This document shows positions 36,305 to 44,739 of a stretch of 64,000 nucleotides of DNA, in pieces. Where the stretch lies: positions 817,001 through 881,000 of the forward strand of contig DAJPGA010000001.1 of NCBI GenBank assembly GCA_025992895.1, given 5' to 3'. Under the pieces are notes generated by a model. The model made no database searches. It was given only the letters and a program-made list of their open reading frames with translations, and had not been told where the DNA came from. This DNA comes from Veillonellaceae bacterium (GTDB taxonomy: Bacteria; Bacillota; Negativicutes; Veillonellales; Dialisteraceae). Every line of letters starts with the position of its first letter. Within the stretch, counting starts at the first letter, position 1. The position numbers were made by a program, and so were the translations under genes.

Positions 36305-37555
36305 ATGGGACATACTCTTGCTGAAAAGATCATCATGAAGAATACGGGCCTTGCCGATCTTCATCCGGGCGATCTTGTGACGGTCACGCCGGATCGGGCG
36401 GTCGTCCATGATATTTATACGAAGAGCCTTTATGAGAAGCTTATGGAAATGGGATTTGAAAAAGCCATGTATCCGGAGCGCCTCATCATTTTCCATGACC
36501 ATCTGAATCCGGCCTGCCTTCCCACCGACCCGGACAGCCTTTCTTACGGGTACAAGCTGCGTGACAAGTACCATGTCGGGCACTTCCATGCTTCTGGTGG
36601 CATCTGCCATCAGCTCATCCCCGAGCTGGGTTACGGGAAGCCGGGAGAAATCCTCCTCTGCACCGACTCCCACACGACGACGGCCGGCGGTGTCGGCTGT
36701 TTCGGTACGGGTATCGGATATACGGAAATGGCATACTTATGGGGGACAGGGAAATTGTGGCTCCGCGTGCCGTCCTCGATCAAGGTACGCATTGAAGGGA
36801 AAATCCCGTCCAATGTTTATGCCAAGGACATCATCCTCCGCGTGCTGGGCGATCTCCGCGCGGCCGGAGGGACGTACCGATCCCTTGAATTTACGGGAAG
36901 CGCCGTGGAGAGCCTTTCCGTCGACAGCCGCCTGACAATATCCAACATGGTCGTCGAATGCGGCGCCAAGGCAGGCCTTTTTGCTGCTGATGAAAAGACA
37001 GCCGCTTATTGCAAAATACCCTATGAATCGATTTCATGGGTGAAGGCAGACGAAGATGCTGTCTATGAAAGGGAACTCTTCTACCAGGCAGAAGACCTTG
37101 AGCCAGTCATCGCCTGTCCGCCCCATGTCGACAACATCCGTCCGCTTTCTGAAATCGAAGGGGTGAAGGTCGATCAGGTCTGCCTCGGTTCCTGCACGAA
37201 CGGAAGGCTGGAGGACCTCGAAGAAGCGGCAAAGATCCTGAAGGGCCGCCATATAGCAGAAGACCTTAAATTCATCGTGACGCCGGCTTCCGCCTCCATC
37301 ATGGAAGAAGCCGTAAAGCGCGGCTGGATCCAGACCTTCGTCGAGGCAGGCGCTCTTGTGACGCCTCCGTACTGTTCCTTCTGCGAAGGACGCACGATGG
37401 CCCTCATGGGGGACGGGGAAGTGATGCTCGGTACGAACAACAGGAATTTCCTGGGTCGCTTCGGCTCTGCGAAAGCAAAAGCATACCTTGCCTCTCCTGC
37501 CGTGGCCGCGGCGACAGCCGTCAAAGGTGTCATCACCGATCCGGCCCATTTGTAA
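36305..37555 (+). CDS. 3-isopropylmalate dehydratase/homoaconitase-like large subunit
   Basis: 416 aa. All Fe-S cysteines are present (CTDSHTTTAGG region, GSCTNGR, PYCSFCEGR), so it can hold the 4Fe-4S cluster that dehydrates and rehydrates a 2- or 3-hydroxyacid. It lacks a swivelling domain, which the upstream fusion supplies. ATG at 36305 has the better spacing from GGGGGAGG; ATG at 36302 (sharing the upstream TAATG) is possible. Isopropylmalate, homocitrate and 2,3-dimethylmalate are candidate substrates; no leuA, leuB or hcs neighbour resolves this. Confidence 0.87.
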   Translation: MGHTLAEKIIMKNTGLADLHPGDLVTVTPDRAVVHDIYTKSLYEKLMEMGFEKAMYPERLIIFHDHLNPACLPTDPDSLSYGYKLRDKYHVGHFHASGGICHQLIPELGYGKPGEILLCTDSHTTTAGGVGCFGTGIGYTEMAYLWGTGKLWLRVPSSIKVRIEGKIPSNVYAKDIILRVLGDLRAAGGTYRSLEFTGSAVESLSVDSRLTISNMVVECGAKAGLFAADEKTAAYCKIPYESISWVKADEDAVYERELFYQAEDLEPVIACPPHVDNIRPLSEIEGVKVDQVCLGSCTNGRLEDLEEAAKILKGRHIAEDLKFIVTPASASIMEEAVKRGWIQTFVEAGALVTPPYCSFCEGRTMALMGDGEVMLGTNNRNFLGRFGSAKAKAYLASPAVAAATAVKGVITDPAHL

Positions 37556-37650
37556 AAATATGGAAAAGTCCGCCGTATGGAATTTATTTCCGCTCCTTGT
37601 ACGGTATAATAGAAGGAAAGCATATCATTTAATGAATCACGGAGGTTCCA

Positions 37651-38292
37651 ATGTCACAAAGCTCAATGTCTGAAATCACCTGCCCGGCCTGCGGCAGCAA
37701 GCATGAATTCAAAGTCTGGGACAGCATCAATACGAAGCAGGATCCGGAATTGAAGGAAGCCGTCAGGACGGGGGACGCGTTCCGCTATACCTGTCCCGAC
37801 TGCGGCGCGACTGCTCTTTTGAATTACAATTTCCTGTATCATCAGATGGAAGACAAGTACATGGTCTTCGTTTCTGTCGAAGGTGATGCATGGAATCAGA
37901 TGATGTCCATCCTTTCGGCGAGGCAGAAGGACCTTCCGGACTATACGATGAGAATCGTCCGCTCCTACAACGATTTCCGCGAAAAGCTGATGATCCTTGA
38001 TGCAGGCCTTGACGACCGCGTCGTGGAAATCATCAAGAGCAGCGTCTGGCACAATGTCGAGGAAACGTATGCCGACAAGGGCATCGATGAAATCCTCTTT
38101 GCTACGAATGACGACGGCGAGCATGGATTCCTTTTCAGAAGCCAGGACAAGATGATCGCATCCATGGAATTTGACATGGACCTGTACAAGGTAGTGAAGA
38201 ATGCGGCTGAATCCAGGCTTGACTTCTATTCCAGAGGCATTTTTGTCATCGACCGCGCATGGGCTGACCGCGTGGTGGGGGAAATGGGCTGA
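37651..38292 (+). CDS. CpXC domain protein
   Basis: 213 aa. Two CPxC knuckles, CPACGSKHEF (residues 11-20) and CPDCGATALL (about 49-58), define the CpXC zinc-ribbon family of unknown function. The remaining acidic alpha/beta region is generic. Preceded by a TATAAT box at 37615-37620 and GGAGG, so it is likely transcribed on its own. Confidence 0.85.
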   Translation: MSQSSMSEITCPACGSKHEFKVWDSINTKQDPELKEAVRTGDAFRYTCPDCGATALLNYNFLYHQMEDKYMVFVSVEGDAWNQMMSILSARQKDLPDYTMRIVRSYNDFREKLMILDAGLDDRVVEIIKSSVWHNVEETYADKGIDEILFATNDDGEHGFLFRSQDKMIASMEFDMDLYKVVKNAAESRLDFYSRGIFVIDRAWADRVVGEMG

Positions 38293-38382
38293 TTCTTTTG
38301 AAATTTTCCTACACTTTTTCACTTATTGTGCTAAAATGGTTAAGGCGAATTACAGAATAGTCTAAATTACAGGGAGGCAATC

Positions 38383-39006
38383 ATGCAGATTCATATTATT
38401 GATCACCCGCTCATTCAACACAAACTCACGATCATGCGGTCCAAGGAAACAAGCTCCAGCGAGTTCCGCCGCCTGCTCCAGGAAATTACACTCCTCATGG
38501 GTTATGAAATCACCCGTGATCTTCCGCTCGAAGATGTCGAAGTGGAGACCCCGCTCGAAAAGATGCGCGGCCGCCGCGTAGCCGGCAAGAAAGTCGGCAT
38601 CGTTCCGATCCTCCGCGCAGGCTTCGGCATGGTGGACGGCCTTCTTGAACTGATGCCGTCTGCAAGAGTCGGCGTCATCGGCCTCTACCGCGATCCGGAA
38701 ACATCCAAGCCGATCGAATACTACTGCAAGCTGCCGGATGTGGACAACCGCGATTTCATCATCGTCGACCCGATGCTCGCAACCGGCGGAAGCGCTGTCG
38801 CAGCCATCAACATGATGAAGGAAAAAGGCGTAAAGAACATTAAGTTCATGTGCCTCGTATCCGCACCGGAAGGCGTTGAAGTCGTCAACCAGGCTCATCC
38901 TGATGTGCCGATCTACACCGCTGCCCTCGATCGTCAGCTCGATGATCATAACTACATCCTCCCAGGTCTCGGCGATGCCGGCGACCGTATCTTCGGAACC
39001 ATGTAA
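38383..39006 (+). CDS. upp: Uracil phosphoribosyltransferase
   Basis: 207 aa. Makes UMP from uracil and PRPP in pyrimidine salvage. The PRPP loop is [17 protein letters not shown] and the uracil-binding C-terminus contains [13 protein letters not shown]. Length and both ends agree with the family. AGGGAGG precedes the ATG. Single gene closed by a terminator. Confidence 0.96.
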   Translation: MQIHIIDHPLIQHKLTIMRSKETSSSEFRRLLQEITLLMGYEITRDLPLEDVEVETPLEKMRGRRVAGKKVGIVPILRAGFGMVDGLLELMPSARVGVIGLYRDPETSKPIEYYCKLPDVDNRDFIIVDPMLATGGSAVAAINMMKEKGVKNIKFMCLVSAPEGVEVVNQAHPDVPIYTAALDRQLDDHNYILPGLGDAGDRIFGTM

Positions 39007-39012
39007 TACAAT

Positions 39013-39048
39013 AAAAAACGGGACCACGCAAAGCGGTTCCGTTTTTTT
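39013..39048 (+). terminator. Terminator after upp
   Basis: AAAAAACGG-ACC-CGC pairs with GCGGTTCCGTTTTTT around a short AAA loop; T7 run. Confidence 0.88.
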
Positions 39049-39088
39049 ATTTACAACGCTATGCTCCTCAAGAGGATTTTAGGCAAAA

Positions 39089-39121
39089 GAAAAGAGAGAC
39101 TCGGGGGAAGTCTCTCTTTTT
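39089..39121. terminator. Second hairpin terminator, facing the cupin gene
   Basis: AAAAGAGAGACT (39090-39101) pairs perfectly with AGTCTCTCTTTT (39109-39120). A- and T-runs on both sides fit use by the minus-strand cupin gene and as back-up for upp. Confidence 0.85.
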
Positions 39122-39167
39122 AACCCGGAGCCGCCGGGGGGACGGAGTTCCGGTCCGTTAAATCCCT

Positions 39168-39518
39168 TCATCTTTCATAAGGGAATACAACGGTCAAACA
39201 CATTTTCATCGGTTCCAGCGCATAGACTGCATGGTCTACGTCATGGGGCATCAGGATGGATTCTCCTTCGGAAACCTCGAAGAATTCCTTGCCGACCATG
39301 ATGCGAGCTTTTCCTTCCAGTACCTGGATCATAGCATCGCCCGTGGACTGATGAGAGCTGATCTCTTCGTCTTTATCAAAGGCAAAGAGGGTTAGGCTGA
39401 CGTTTTTGTTTTGCGCCAGCGTCTTGCTTGCGATCTGACCTTCCTGATAGGAGATCTGATCCTTCAAAGTGAGCACGGATGCTCTGGGTAAATGGCGGAT
39501 GAATTGCTTTTCCTCCAT
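39168..39518 (-). CDS. Small cupin-domain protein
   Basis: 116 aa. A single cupin barrel with SSHQSTGDAMIQVLEGKARIMVG and PHDVDHAVYALEP, the two cupin motifs with partly conserved His and Glu metal ligands. The start at 39518 is chosen for AAAGGAGG 5 nt upstream. Members often sense or isomerise small molecules; no substrate can be named. It stands alone. Confidence 0.82.
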   Translation of the reverse strand: MEEKQFIRHLPRASVLTLKDQISYQEGQIASKTLAQNKNVSLTLFAFDKDEEISSHQSTGDAMIQVLEGKARIMVGKEFFEVSEGESILMPHDVDHAVYALEPMKMCLTVVFPYER

Positions 39519-39802
39519 GTGGTCCTCCTTTAGTGTGATCAAAGATAGAAGTTGTCCTATCTTTATCTTCATTATACTATATGTTGAGGATTAGTCAACG
39601 CTAAAACTTAGAACCAAACGAATTTTACTATACTACAGAACATTTTGCAAGGATAAAAAATTTATGAGGGGTGATAAACGGTATAAAACGCAGAACGGGT
39701 GACAACGAGGCTGATTTGATGTAAAATAACAGTGTTAGTATCTATAAATCAAGCAAATGAATCCAGAGTATGAATTGTCTTTATTCAGAAAAGAGGAAAT
39801 AT

Positions 39803-41380
39803 ATGAAACACAGCAAACTGACCGCTTTACTCTGCGCCCTGGTCATGACAGGCGCCGGCTCTATGTCCGCTTTTGCAGCGGATGCAGCACCGGCAGCGGC
39901 TGCAGCTACAGCTGCACAGCCGGCCAAGGCACAGGAAACGACAGCTGCCGCAGGCACTCCGGCCGAGGCTGCTCAGCCGGAAGTCAACTACACTGAAGCA
40001 CTTCTGAAAGGCATGTCCCTGACACTGCCGGATGTTGAAAAAGCCGTAGAAGCCGGCACATTCAAGAACCTTTCTCCGGAAGCTCCGAAACCGGCTGAAC
40101 CAGAACCGGCTCCAGCCCCGGAACCCATTCCTGAACCTGAGCCCGCACCAGCTCCTGAACCGGAGCCGGAACCCGAGCCCGCACCGACACCGGCGCAGAC
40201 TGCCAAGTACACGGCTGATCAGGGAACAAGCGCAGCAACGATTGAAACAGACGGAACCTATGATGCTCAGACTTACACGTCTGCAGCCGCTGACCAGAAT
40301 GCACTCCGCGTTTCCTACGCTTACATGAGCGCAGCAGGCGACACATTCACAAAGACCGGCGATGCTACGAATACAGAAAGCTCCAATCAGTACGGCATGA
40401 ATGCAGCTCTCCTCGTCACCCATGGCGGCCATGGCGCATTCACCAAGGCATCCATCACATCCTCTGCTCTCGGCGCACCGGGCGCATTCGGATACAGCAA
40501 GGGAACCTACCTCAACCTGACTGATTCCACCGTTACAACGACAGGAAACAATTCTCCTGCCCTTGAAACAGCAGAAAGAGCCATGATGAAAGTCGTTAAC
40601 ACGACCGTTACCACATCCGGCTATGCATCCCCGGCTATGAAGGTATCCCAGAACGGCGGCATGATTCTTGCTGAAAGCAGTCATTTCACCACGACTGGCA
40701 AGGACTCCCACGGCGCATACGTCAATGGCGACGTCACACTGACAAACAGCAGCGTGAACGCACAGAACACCAAGGCAGCCGTTGTCCGCAACAACAATAC
40801 GCTTTCCCTTGAAAACTCCACGCTCGAAGGCAATGAAACAGGATCCGTACCGTACAACATCGTTCTCTACGCTGATCCTTCCGCTATCGGAACCATGGGC
40901 GTACAGCAGTTCAATGCAACAGGCTCCACCCTGATTTCCCATCACGGCGGCATGTTCCTCGTCACCGGCACCCACAACCGCATCACGCTGAAGAAGACAA
41001 CACTCCAGCAGGATCCGGGCCTTCCGATCCTCTCAGCTCTTGGCAATGACGGCGCTTACGGCTGGGGAACCCCGGGCGCTAACGGCGGCCATGTCGAACT
41101 GATTGCTGATGAAGAAACACTGAATGGCGATATCGTCGTCGATACGATTTCCGACGTCAACCTGACCCTTAGAAACAACTCCGTATGGACAGGCGCCATC
41201 ACCATCATCCCGAACGCACAGGGCGGCGAAAAGTACAAGACCAATGCTGACATCTTCATCGGAGCAGGCTCCGTATGGAACCTCACCGCTGACAGCCAGG
41301 CAACCACCGTCAACAACCTTGGCACCATCAACTTCAACGGTCACACCATTACCCTCGCTGACGGAACAGTCCTGAAATAA
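39803..41380 (+). CDS. Secreted Pro-rich, right-handed beta-helix surface protein
   Basis: 525 aa. A signal peptide (MKHSKLTALLCALVMTGAGS, cleaved near AFAAD) is followed by an Ala-rich segment and a (P/A/E)n linker at residues about 94-128 (EPEPAPAPEPIPEPEPAPAP). About 370 residues of Thr/Asn/Gly-rich repeats of pectate-lyase-like beta-helix type come next (NLTDSTVTTTGNNSPAL, NTTVTTSGYASPAM), with the autotransporter passenger style GGHVELIADEETLNGDIVVD. No beta-barrel, SLH domain, LPXTG or other anchor is visible, so how it stays at the surface is unclear. The start is placed by AGAGG and the signal peptide. Confidence 0.8.
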   Translation: MKHSKLTALLCALVMTGAGSMSAFAADAAPAAAAATAAQPAKAQETTAAAGTPAEAAQPEVNYTEALLKGMSLTLPDVEKAVEAGTFKNLSPEAPKPAEPEPAPAPEPIPEPEPAPAPEPEPEPEPAPTPAQTAKYTADQGTSAATIETDGTYDAQTYTSAAADQNALRVSYAYMSAAGDTFTKTGDATNTESSNQYGMNAALLVTHGGHGAFTKASITSSALGAPGAFGYSKGTYLNLTDSTVTTTGNNSPALETAERAMMKVVNTTVTTSGYASPAMKVSQNGGMILAESSHFTTTGKDSHGAYVNGDVTLTNSSVNAQNTKAAVVRNNNTLSLENSTLEGNETGSVPYNIVLYADPSAIGTMGVQQFNATGSTLISHHGGMFLVTGTHNRITLKKTTLQQDPGLPILSALGNDGAYGWGTPGANGGHVELIADEETLNGDIVVDTISDVNLTLRNNSVWTGAITIIPNAQGGEKYKTNADIFIGAGSVWNLTADSQATTVNNLGTINFNGHTITLADGTVLK

Positions 41381-41426
41381 GAGCTTATAGCAGAAATACA
41401 TATATATAGTATATATATAATAAAAG

Positions 41427-41461
41427 AAGAGGCTCTCCGGAAATCCCGGGGCCTCTTTTTT
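41427..41461 (+). terminator. Terminator after the beta-helix protein gene
   Basis: AGAGGC-TCTCCGG pairs with CCCGGG-GCCTCT, followed by T6. Confidence 0.82.
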
Positions 41462-41514
41462 GTGGGCAGTTATAGCGCCAATGAAAAGGGGATGTGACAA
41501 AATAAGGGGAAGTA

Positions 41515-41660
41515 CGGCCTCGCCTTCCCAGACGGGGAAGGGGGACCGCTTGCGGTGGATAGGGTTGATTTCTGACAGCCAAAGGCTGGTTGTATGGTTT
41601 TCAAAAGGTGCAGTTTCTAAAAAGGCGAAGCATCTTTTGAGGTTTTCAGATAAAACAGAT
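41515..41660. repeat. Interspersed repeat fragment
   Basis: CCTTCCCAGACGGGGAAGG, GGATAGGGTTGATT, CAAAGGCTGGTTGTATGG and GTGCAGTTTCTAAAAAGG modules, as in the 12.7-16 kb repeats but rearranged and shortened. Confidence 0.75.
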
Positions 41661-41703
41661 AGATAAATATGTTGGATAATTCCTCCAAGCGAATATAACA
41701 ATG

Positions 41704-41752
41704 AAAAAGGAGCCGCAGCAAAATGATTGAACATTTTGCCACAGCTCCTTTT
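41704..41752. terminator. Bidirectional terminator between surface protein and metQ
   Basis: AAAAAGGAGC...GCAAAAT pairs with ATTTTGC...GCTCCTTTTT; the loop contains ATGATTGAACATTTT of the shared hairpin family. It serves the minus-strand metQ. Confidence 0.87.
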
Positions 41753-41773
41753 TCTATTTCCTTAATTAGTTGA

Positions 41774-42607
41774 TCAGAATGCAGGAATGACAGCGCCTTT
41801 GTAGGTGTCTTCGATGAATTTCTTGGATTCAGGGCTGGTGAGCGCTATCATCAGTTCCTGGATTTCCGGACGGTTTTCATCGCCAGCTCTTACAGCTACG
41901 ATGTTAGCGTACGGGGAGTCCTTGCTTTCTGTGTAGATGGCATCCTTCGGATTCAGCTTGGCTTCCAGGGCAAAGTTGATGTTGATGACAGCAGCATCGA
42001 CGTCAGCCAGGGATCTTGGAAGCTGCGGAGCTTCGAGTTCGGAGAATTTCAGGTTGTGCGGGTTTTCAGCAATATCCTGCGGGGTGGCAGTGACAGGAGC
42101 ACCGTCGCGGAGTTTGATCAGGCCGGCAGACTGGAGGACGAGGAGAGCACGGCCGCCATTGGTCGGATCGTTCGGAATGGCAATGGATGCGCCGTCCGGC
42201 AGTTCAGCGAGGGATTTGTACTTATTGGAGAAGACGGACATTGGTTCAAGATGAACAGCACCGACGGAAGCAAGCTTCAGGCCTCTGGATTTGCAGAATT
42301 CATCCAGGTACGGTTTGTGCTGGAAGAAATTTGCGTCGAGGCTCTTGTCGTTCAAGGCCAGGTTCGGCTGGACATAGTCAGTGAATTCGACGATTTCTAC
42401 ATTGATGCCCTTCTTGGCAAGCTGATCCTTCACTGCATTGACGATCTGTTCATGCGGAACGGGGGAGACGCCGACTTTGATGGTCGTTGTTTTGGAAGCA
42501 GAGCCTGCAGCCTTGGAAGCAGCCGGTTTTTCTCCGCCGCAGCCGGCGATGAGACCAGCGGCAGCAAGAGCAGCGAGGGAAACGGCGAGAGTTTTGCGGT
42601 AGTTCAT
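41774..42607 (-). CDS. metQ: Methionine-binding lipoprotein (NlpA/MetQ family)
   Basis: 277 aa. The lipoprotein signal ends LIAGCGG (lipobox Cys about 23). The NlpA fold is indicated by VGVSPVPHEQIV, FTDYVQPNLALNDKSLDANFFQHKPYL and IPNDPTNGGRAL. It binds methionine for a MetNI ABC importer at the cell surface. metN and metI are not adjacent, which makes this an orphan binding protein. A T-box leader upstream strengthens the methionine assignment. Confidence 0.93.
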   Translation of the reverse strand: MNYRKTLAVSLAALAAAGLIAGCGGEKPAASKAAGSASKTTTIKVGVSPVPHEQIVNAVKDQLAKKGINVEIVEFTDYVQPNLALNDKSLDANFFQHKPYLDEFCKSRGLKLASVGAVHLEPMSVFSNKYKSLAELPDGASIAIPNDPTNGGRALLVLQSAGLIKLRDGAPVTATPQDIAENPHNLKFSELEAPQLPRSLADVDAAVININFALEAKLNPKDAIYTESKDSPYANIVAVRAGDENRPEIQELMIALTSPESKKFIEDTYKGAVIPAF

Positions 42608-42651
42608 AGTAAGTCCTCCTTATGATTTCGTGGAAATAACGATTCCGGGTA

Positions 42652-42909
42652 CAAAAAAATCCCTCTTCCCAACGGGACGAAGGATTCTGTTTCGTGGTAC
42701 CACCCATGTTCGCCTTTCCGTCGCCGGAAAGACCTTGTGAAGTGCAAAGGCACTCCTGTCCTGTAACGGGAACTCCCGGGCCGCTTCATCATTCGGCGGC
42801 GCATGCTCCAAGGCCATGTTCGGCGGATGTCCGGCGTCCCTTCTCACCATACGGGACTCTCTTTGGCTTTCTTTCCGCGTACTCTTCTCTTCATCGCTTG
42901 TATCAAGTT
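42652..42909 (-). promoter_or_regulatory. T-box leader of metQ
   Basis: The T-box core GGGTGGTACCACG (revcomp of 42693-42705) matches the consensus closely. It is followed by a terminator stem AATCC-TTC/GAA-GAGGGATT with a T7 run (42652-42686). Upstream is a long stem I-like region. Methionyl-tRNA specificity is expected from the gene. Confidence 0.9.
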
Positions 42910-42915
42910 GGACAT

Positions 42916-42944
42916 ACTATAGCATTTTGTCAGGGGAGCGTCAA
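42916..42944 (-). promoter_or_regulatory. Promoter of the metQ T-box transcript
   Basis: Minus strand TTGACG (42939-42944), 17-bp spacer, TATAGT (42916-42921). Confidence 0.82.
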
Positions 42945-43124
42945 GAAAATTTTGAAATTGTTATTTTGAGAATACGAAAGTAAAAGAGAGAAAAAGTGAA
43001 GAAAAAGCACTTTAAAGGAGAAAAGGACGAAAGGCCGTGCCGTTGCCCTAAAAGAATCAGTCTATTATAATGAGATACGGAACAAAGTGGTTCCTTTTAT
43101 AGAATTGATTAGCCGGAGGTGGAA

Positions 43125-44363
43125 ATGGGTTTTTCCGGCCTGATGCATAAAGCATGCTCGCGCGAGCATGTCCTATATCTTTTATATTTGACGCTGTTCC
43201 TGATTCCGCTGAATCCATTCCTTTTCTACGCGCCCCTCATTCCGGCCCTCATTCTGTGGCTTGTCAACTGGCGCACATCAAAGGAAGTGTCCTTCCGCGT
43301 CCCTCCATACTGGGGAGCAGGGGCCGTCTTTTTAGCGTGTTCGCTTCTGTCCACGGCCGTATCCAAGGACAGCTTCTTCTCGATTTTCAACTGGTCGCTC
43401 CAGCCGCTTCTTTATGCGGCTGTCTACCTCATGGTCTTTTCCACGATTCGTACGGTCAGGGAAAAGGAAAAGGCGCTCTATGCCTTTCTGGCAGGCGCTC
43501 TCTGTGTGGCCGCTTACGGTTTCTTCCAATATGCGGATGCCCATGACATGGCAAAGGATCTTACAGCGCAGAGCTGGGTCGATCCGGAGAGGTTCCCGCT
43601 TCTCCGCCGCCGCATGTATTCGACGCTGGAGAATCCGAACCTTTTGGGTGCGTACCTTCTGATGATCATCAGCGCGCTTTCCTCTTTCTTCCTCTATGAG
43701 AAGAAGGGGAGGAGAAAGTACATTTTCGGGCTCGTCCTGCTGGTGCTCCTTACCTGCCTGGCGCTTACCTATTCCAGAGGCGCGTGGGTGGCTGCCGGAG
43801 GCATCGTGGCAGGCCTTGCCATTTTCCATGATAAGAGATTCGGGCTTTTGTTCCTGCTCGTTCCGATCGGCCTTCTCTTTTATCACGGACAGATTGCTGA
43901 ACGTTTCCTCTCCCTTTTCAGAGGGGACGATACGTCCGTCGATCTCCGCTTCGCTCTCTGGGAAAGTACGAGAGCCATGATTGAAGAACATCCGCTTCTG
44001 GGCATCGGCTGGGGATCCTATTTCCTCGCATACCCGGATTACAATTTCTTTATACAGAATGACAATGTACTGATTTTCCATGCACACAACATGTACCTGA
44101 ACATGCTGGCGGAAGTGGGGATCCCCGGTGGCCTTGCATTCCTGGCTGCGTTCTTTGCCCAGGGAATCATCGCCTACAGGATTTTCAAAGGAGGAGAGAC
44201 TGCCTTTGACCGCGCCATGGGCCTTGGAGGCATGCTTGCCGTCATCTCGATTGCCATTATAAGCTTCGGGGACCATGTACTTTTTAGCCGCTCCGTATCA
44301 TTTTGTTTCTGGAGTCTTGCGGGTTTGTGGACTTCATGCATAAGTCATGCAAAAGAAAAATAG
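43125..44363 (+). CDS. O-antigen ligase/polymerase-like membrane protein (Wzy_C domain)
   Basis: 412 aa, 10-12 transmembrane helices. The large periplasmic loop with the conserved DLRFALWESTRAMIEEHPLLGIGWG and FHAHNMYLNMLAEVGIPGG is the Wzy_C/WaaL signature; the His in HAHN matches the residue needed for ligation. It would join O-antigen or another glycan to lipid A-core, or polymerise it, fitting a didermal envelope. Start ATG 43125 after GGAGG; the GTG at 43119 overlaps that site. No other glycan genes adjoin it. Confidence 0.85.
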   Translation: MGFSGLMHKACSREHVLYLLYLTLFLIPLNPFLFYAPLIPALILWLVNWRTSKEVSFRVPPYWGAGAVFLACSLLSTAVSKDSFFSIFNWSLQPLLYAAVYLMVFSTIRTVREKEKALYAFLAGALCVAAYGFFQYADAHDMAKDLTAQSWVDPERFPLLRRRMYSTLENPNLLGAYLLMIISALSSFFLYEKKGRRKYIFGLVLLVLLTCLALTYSRGAWVAAGGIVAGLAIFHDKRFGLLFLLVPIGLLFYHGQIAERFLSLFRGDDTSVDLRFALWESTRAMIEEHPLLGIGWGSYFLAYPDYNFFIQNDNVLIFHAHNMYLNMLAEVGIPGGLAFLAAFFAQGIIAYRIFKGGETAFDRAMGLGGMLAVISIAIISFGDHVLFSRSVSFCFWSLAGLWTSCISHAKEK

Positions 44364-44488
44364 AAATATATGATTATGGTTTTCTGTAAATTTCATGTTA
44401 TACAACATGTAAATCATAATTTGTCTAATAGGAATTATTTATATGACCCATAATAGAAATTAAGAAACAGAGAACCTATTTTAGGGAA

Positions 44489-44514
44489 TACAATCCGTGA
44501 AAATGTGGTATAAT
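44489..44514 (+). promoter_or_regulatory. Probable promoter of the CoA transferase gene
   Basis: Extended -10 TGGTATAAT with TATAAT at 44509-44514; no good -35 was seen. About 225 nt of leader precede the start codon, with no recognised riboswitch. Confidence 0.5.
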
Positions 44515-44739
44515 GGTAAAGGTGATAAGGTAAATAAAAATGCAGTCAGTATGATGAATTAGATTAGGAAATGGATTTTTTGAAGTAAATGCTTACCGAA
44601 CATTTTCGATAAAGAGAAGAAAACATTCCTGTCTCGTATAGACTGTGTTTTTTACTGAGGTAAAAAGATCTGCAGCAAAAGCAGGTAAATCAAGCTGTGG
44701 ACTTTTATATATTATTTTATTTTTGGGAGGATGATAGTA

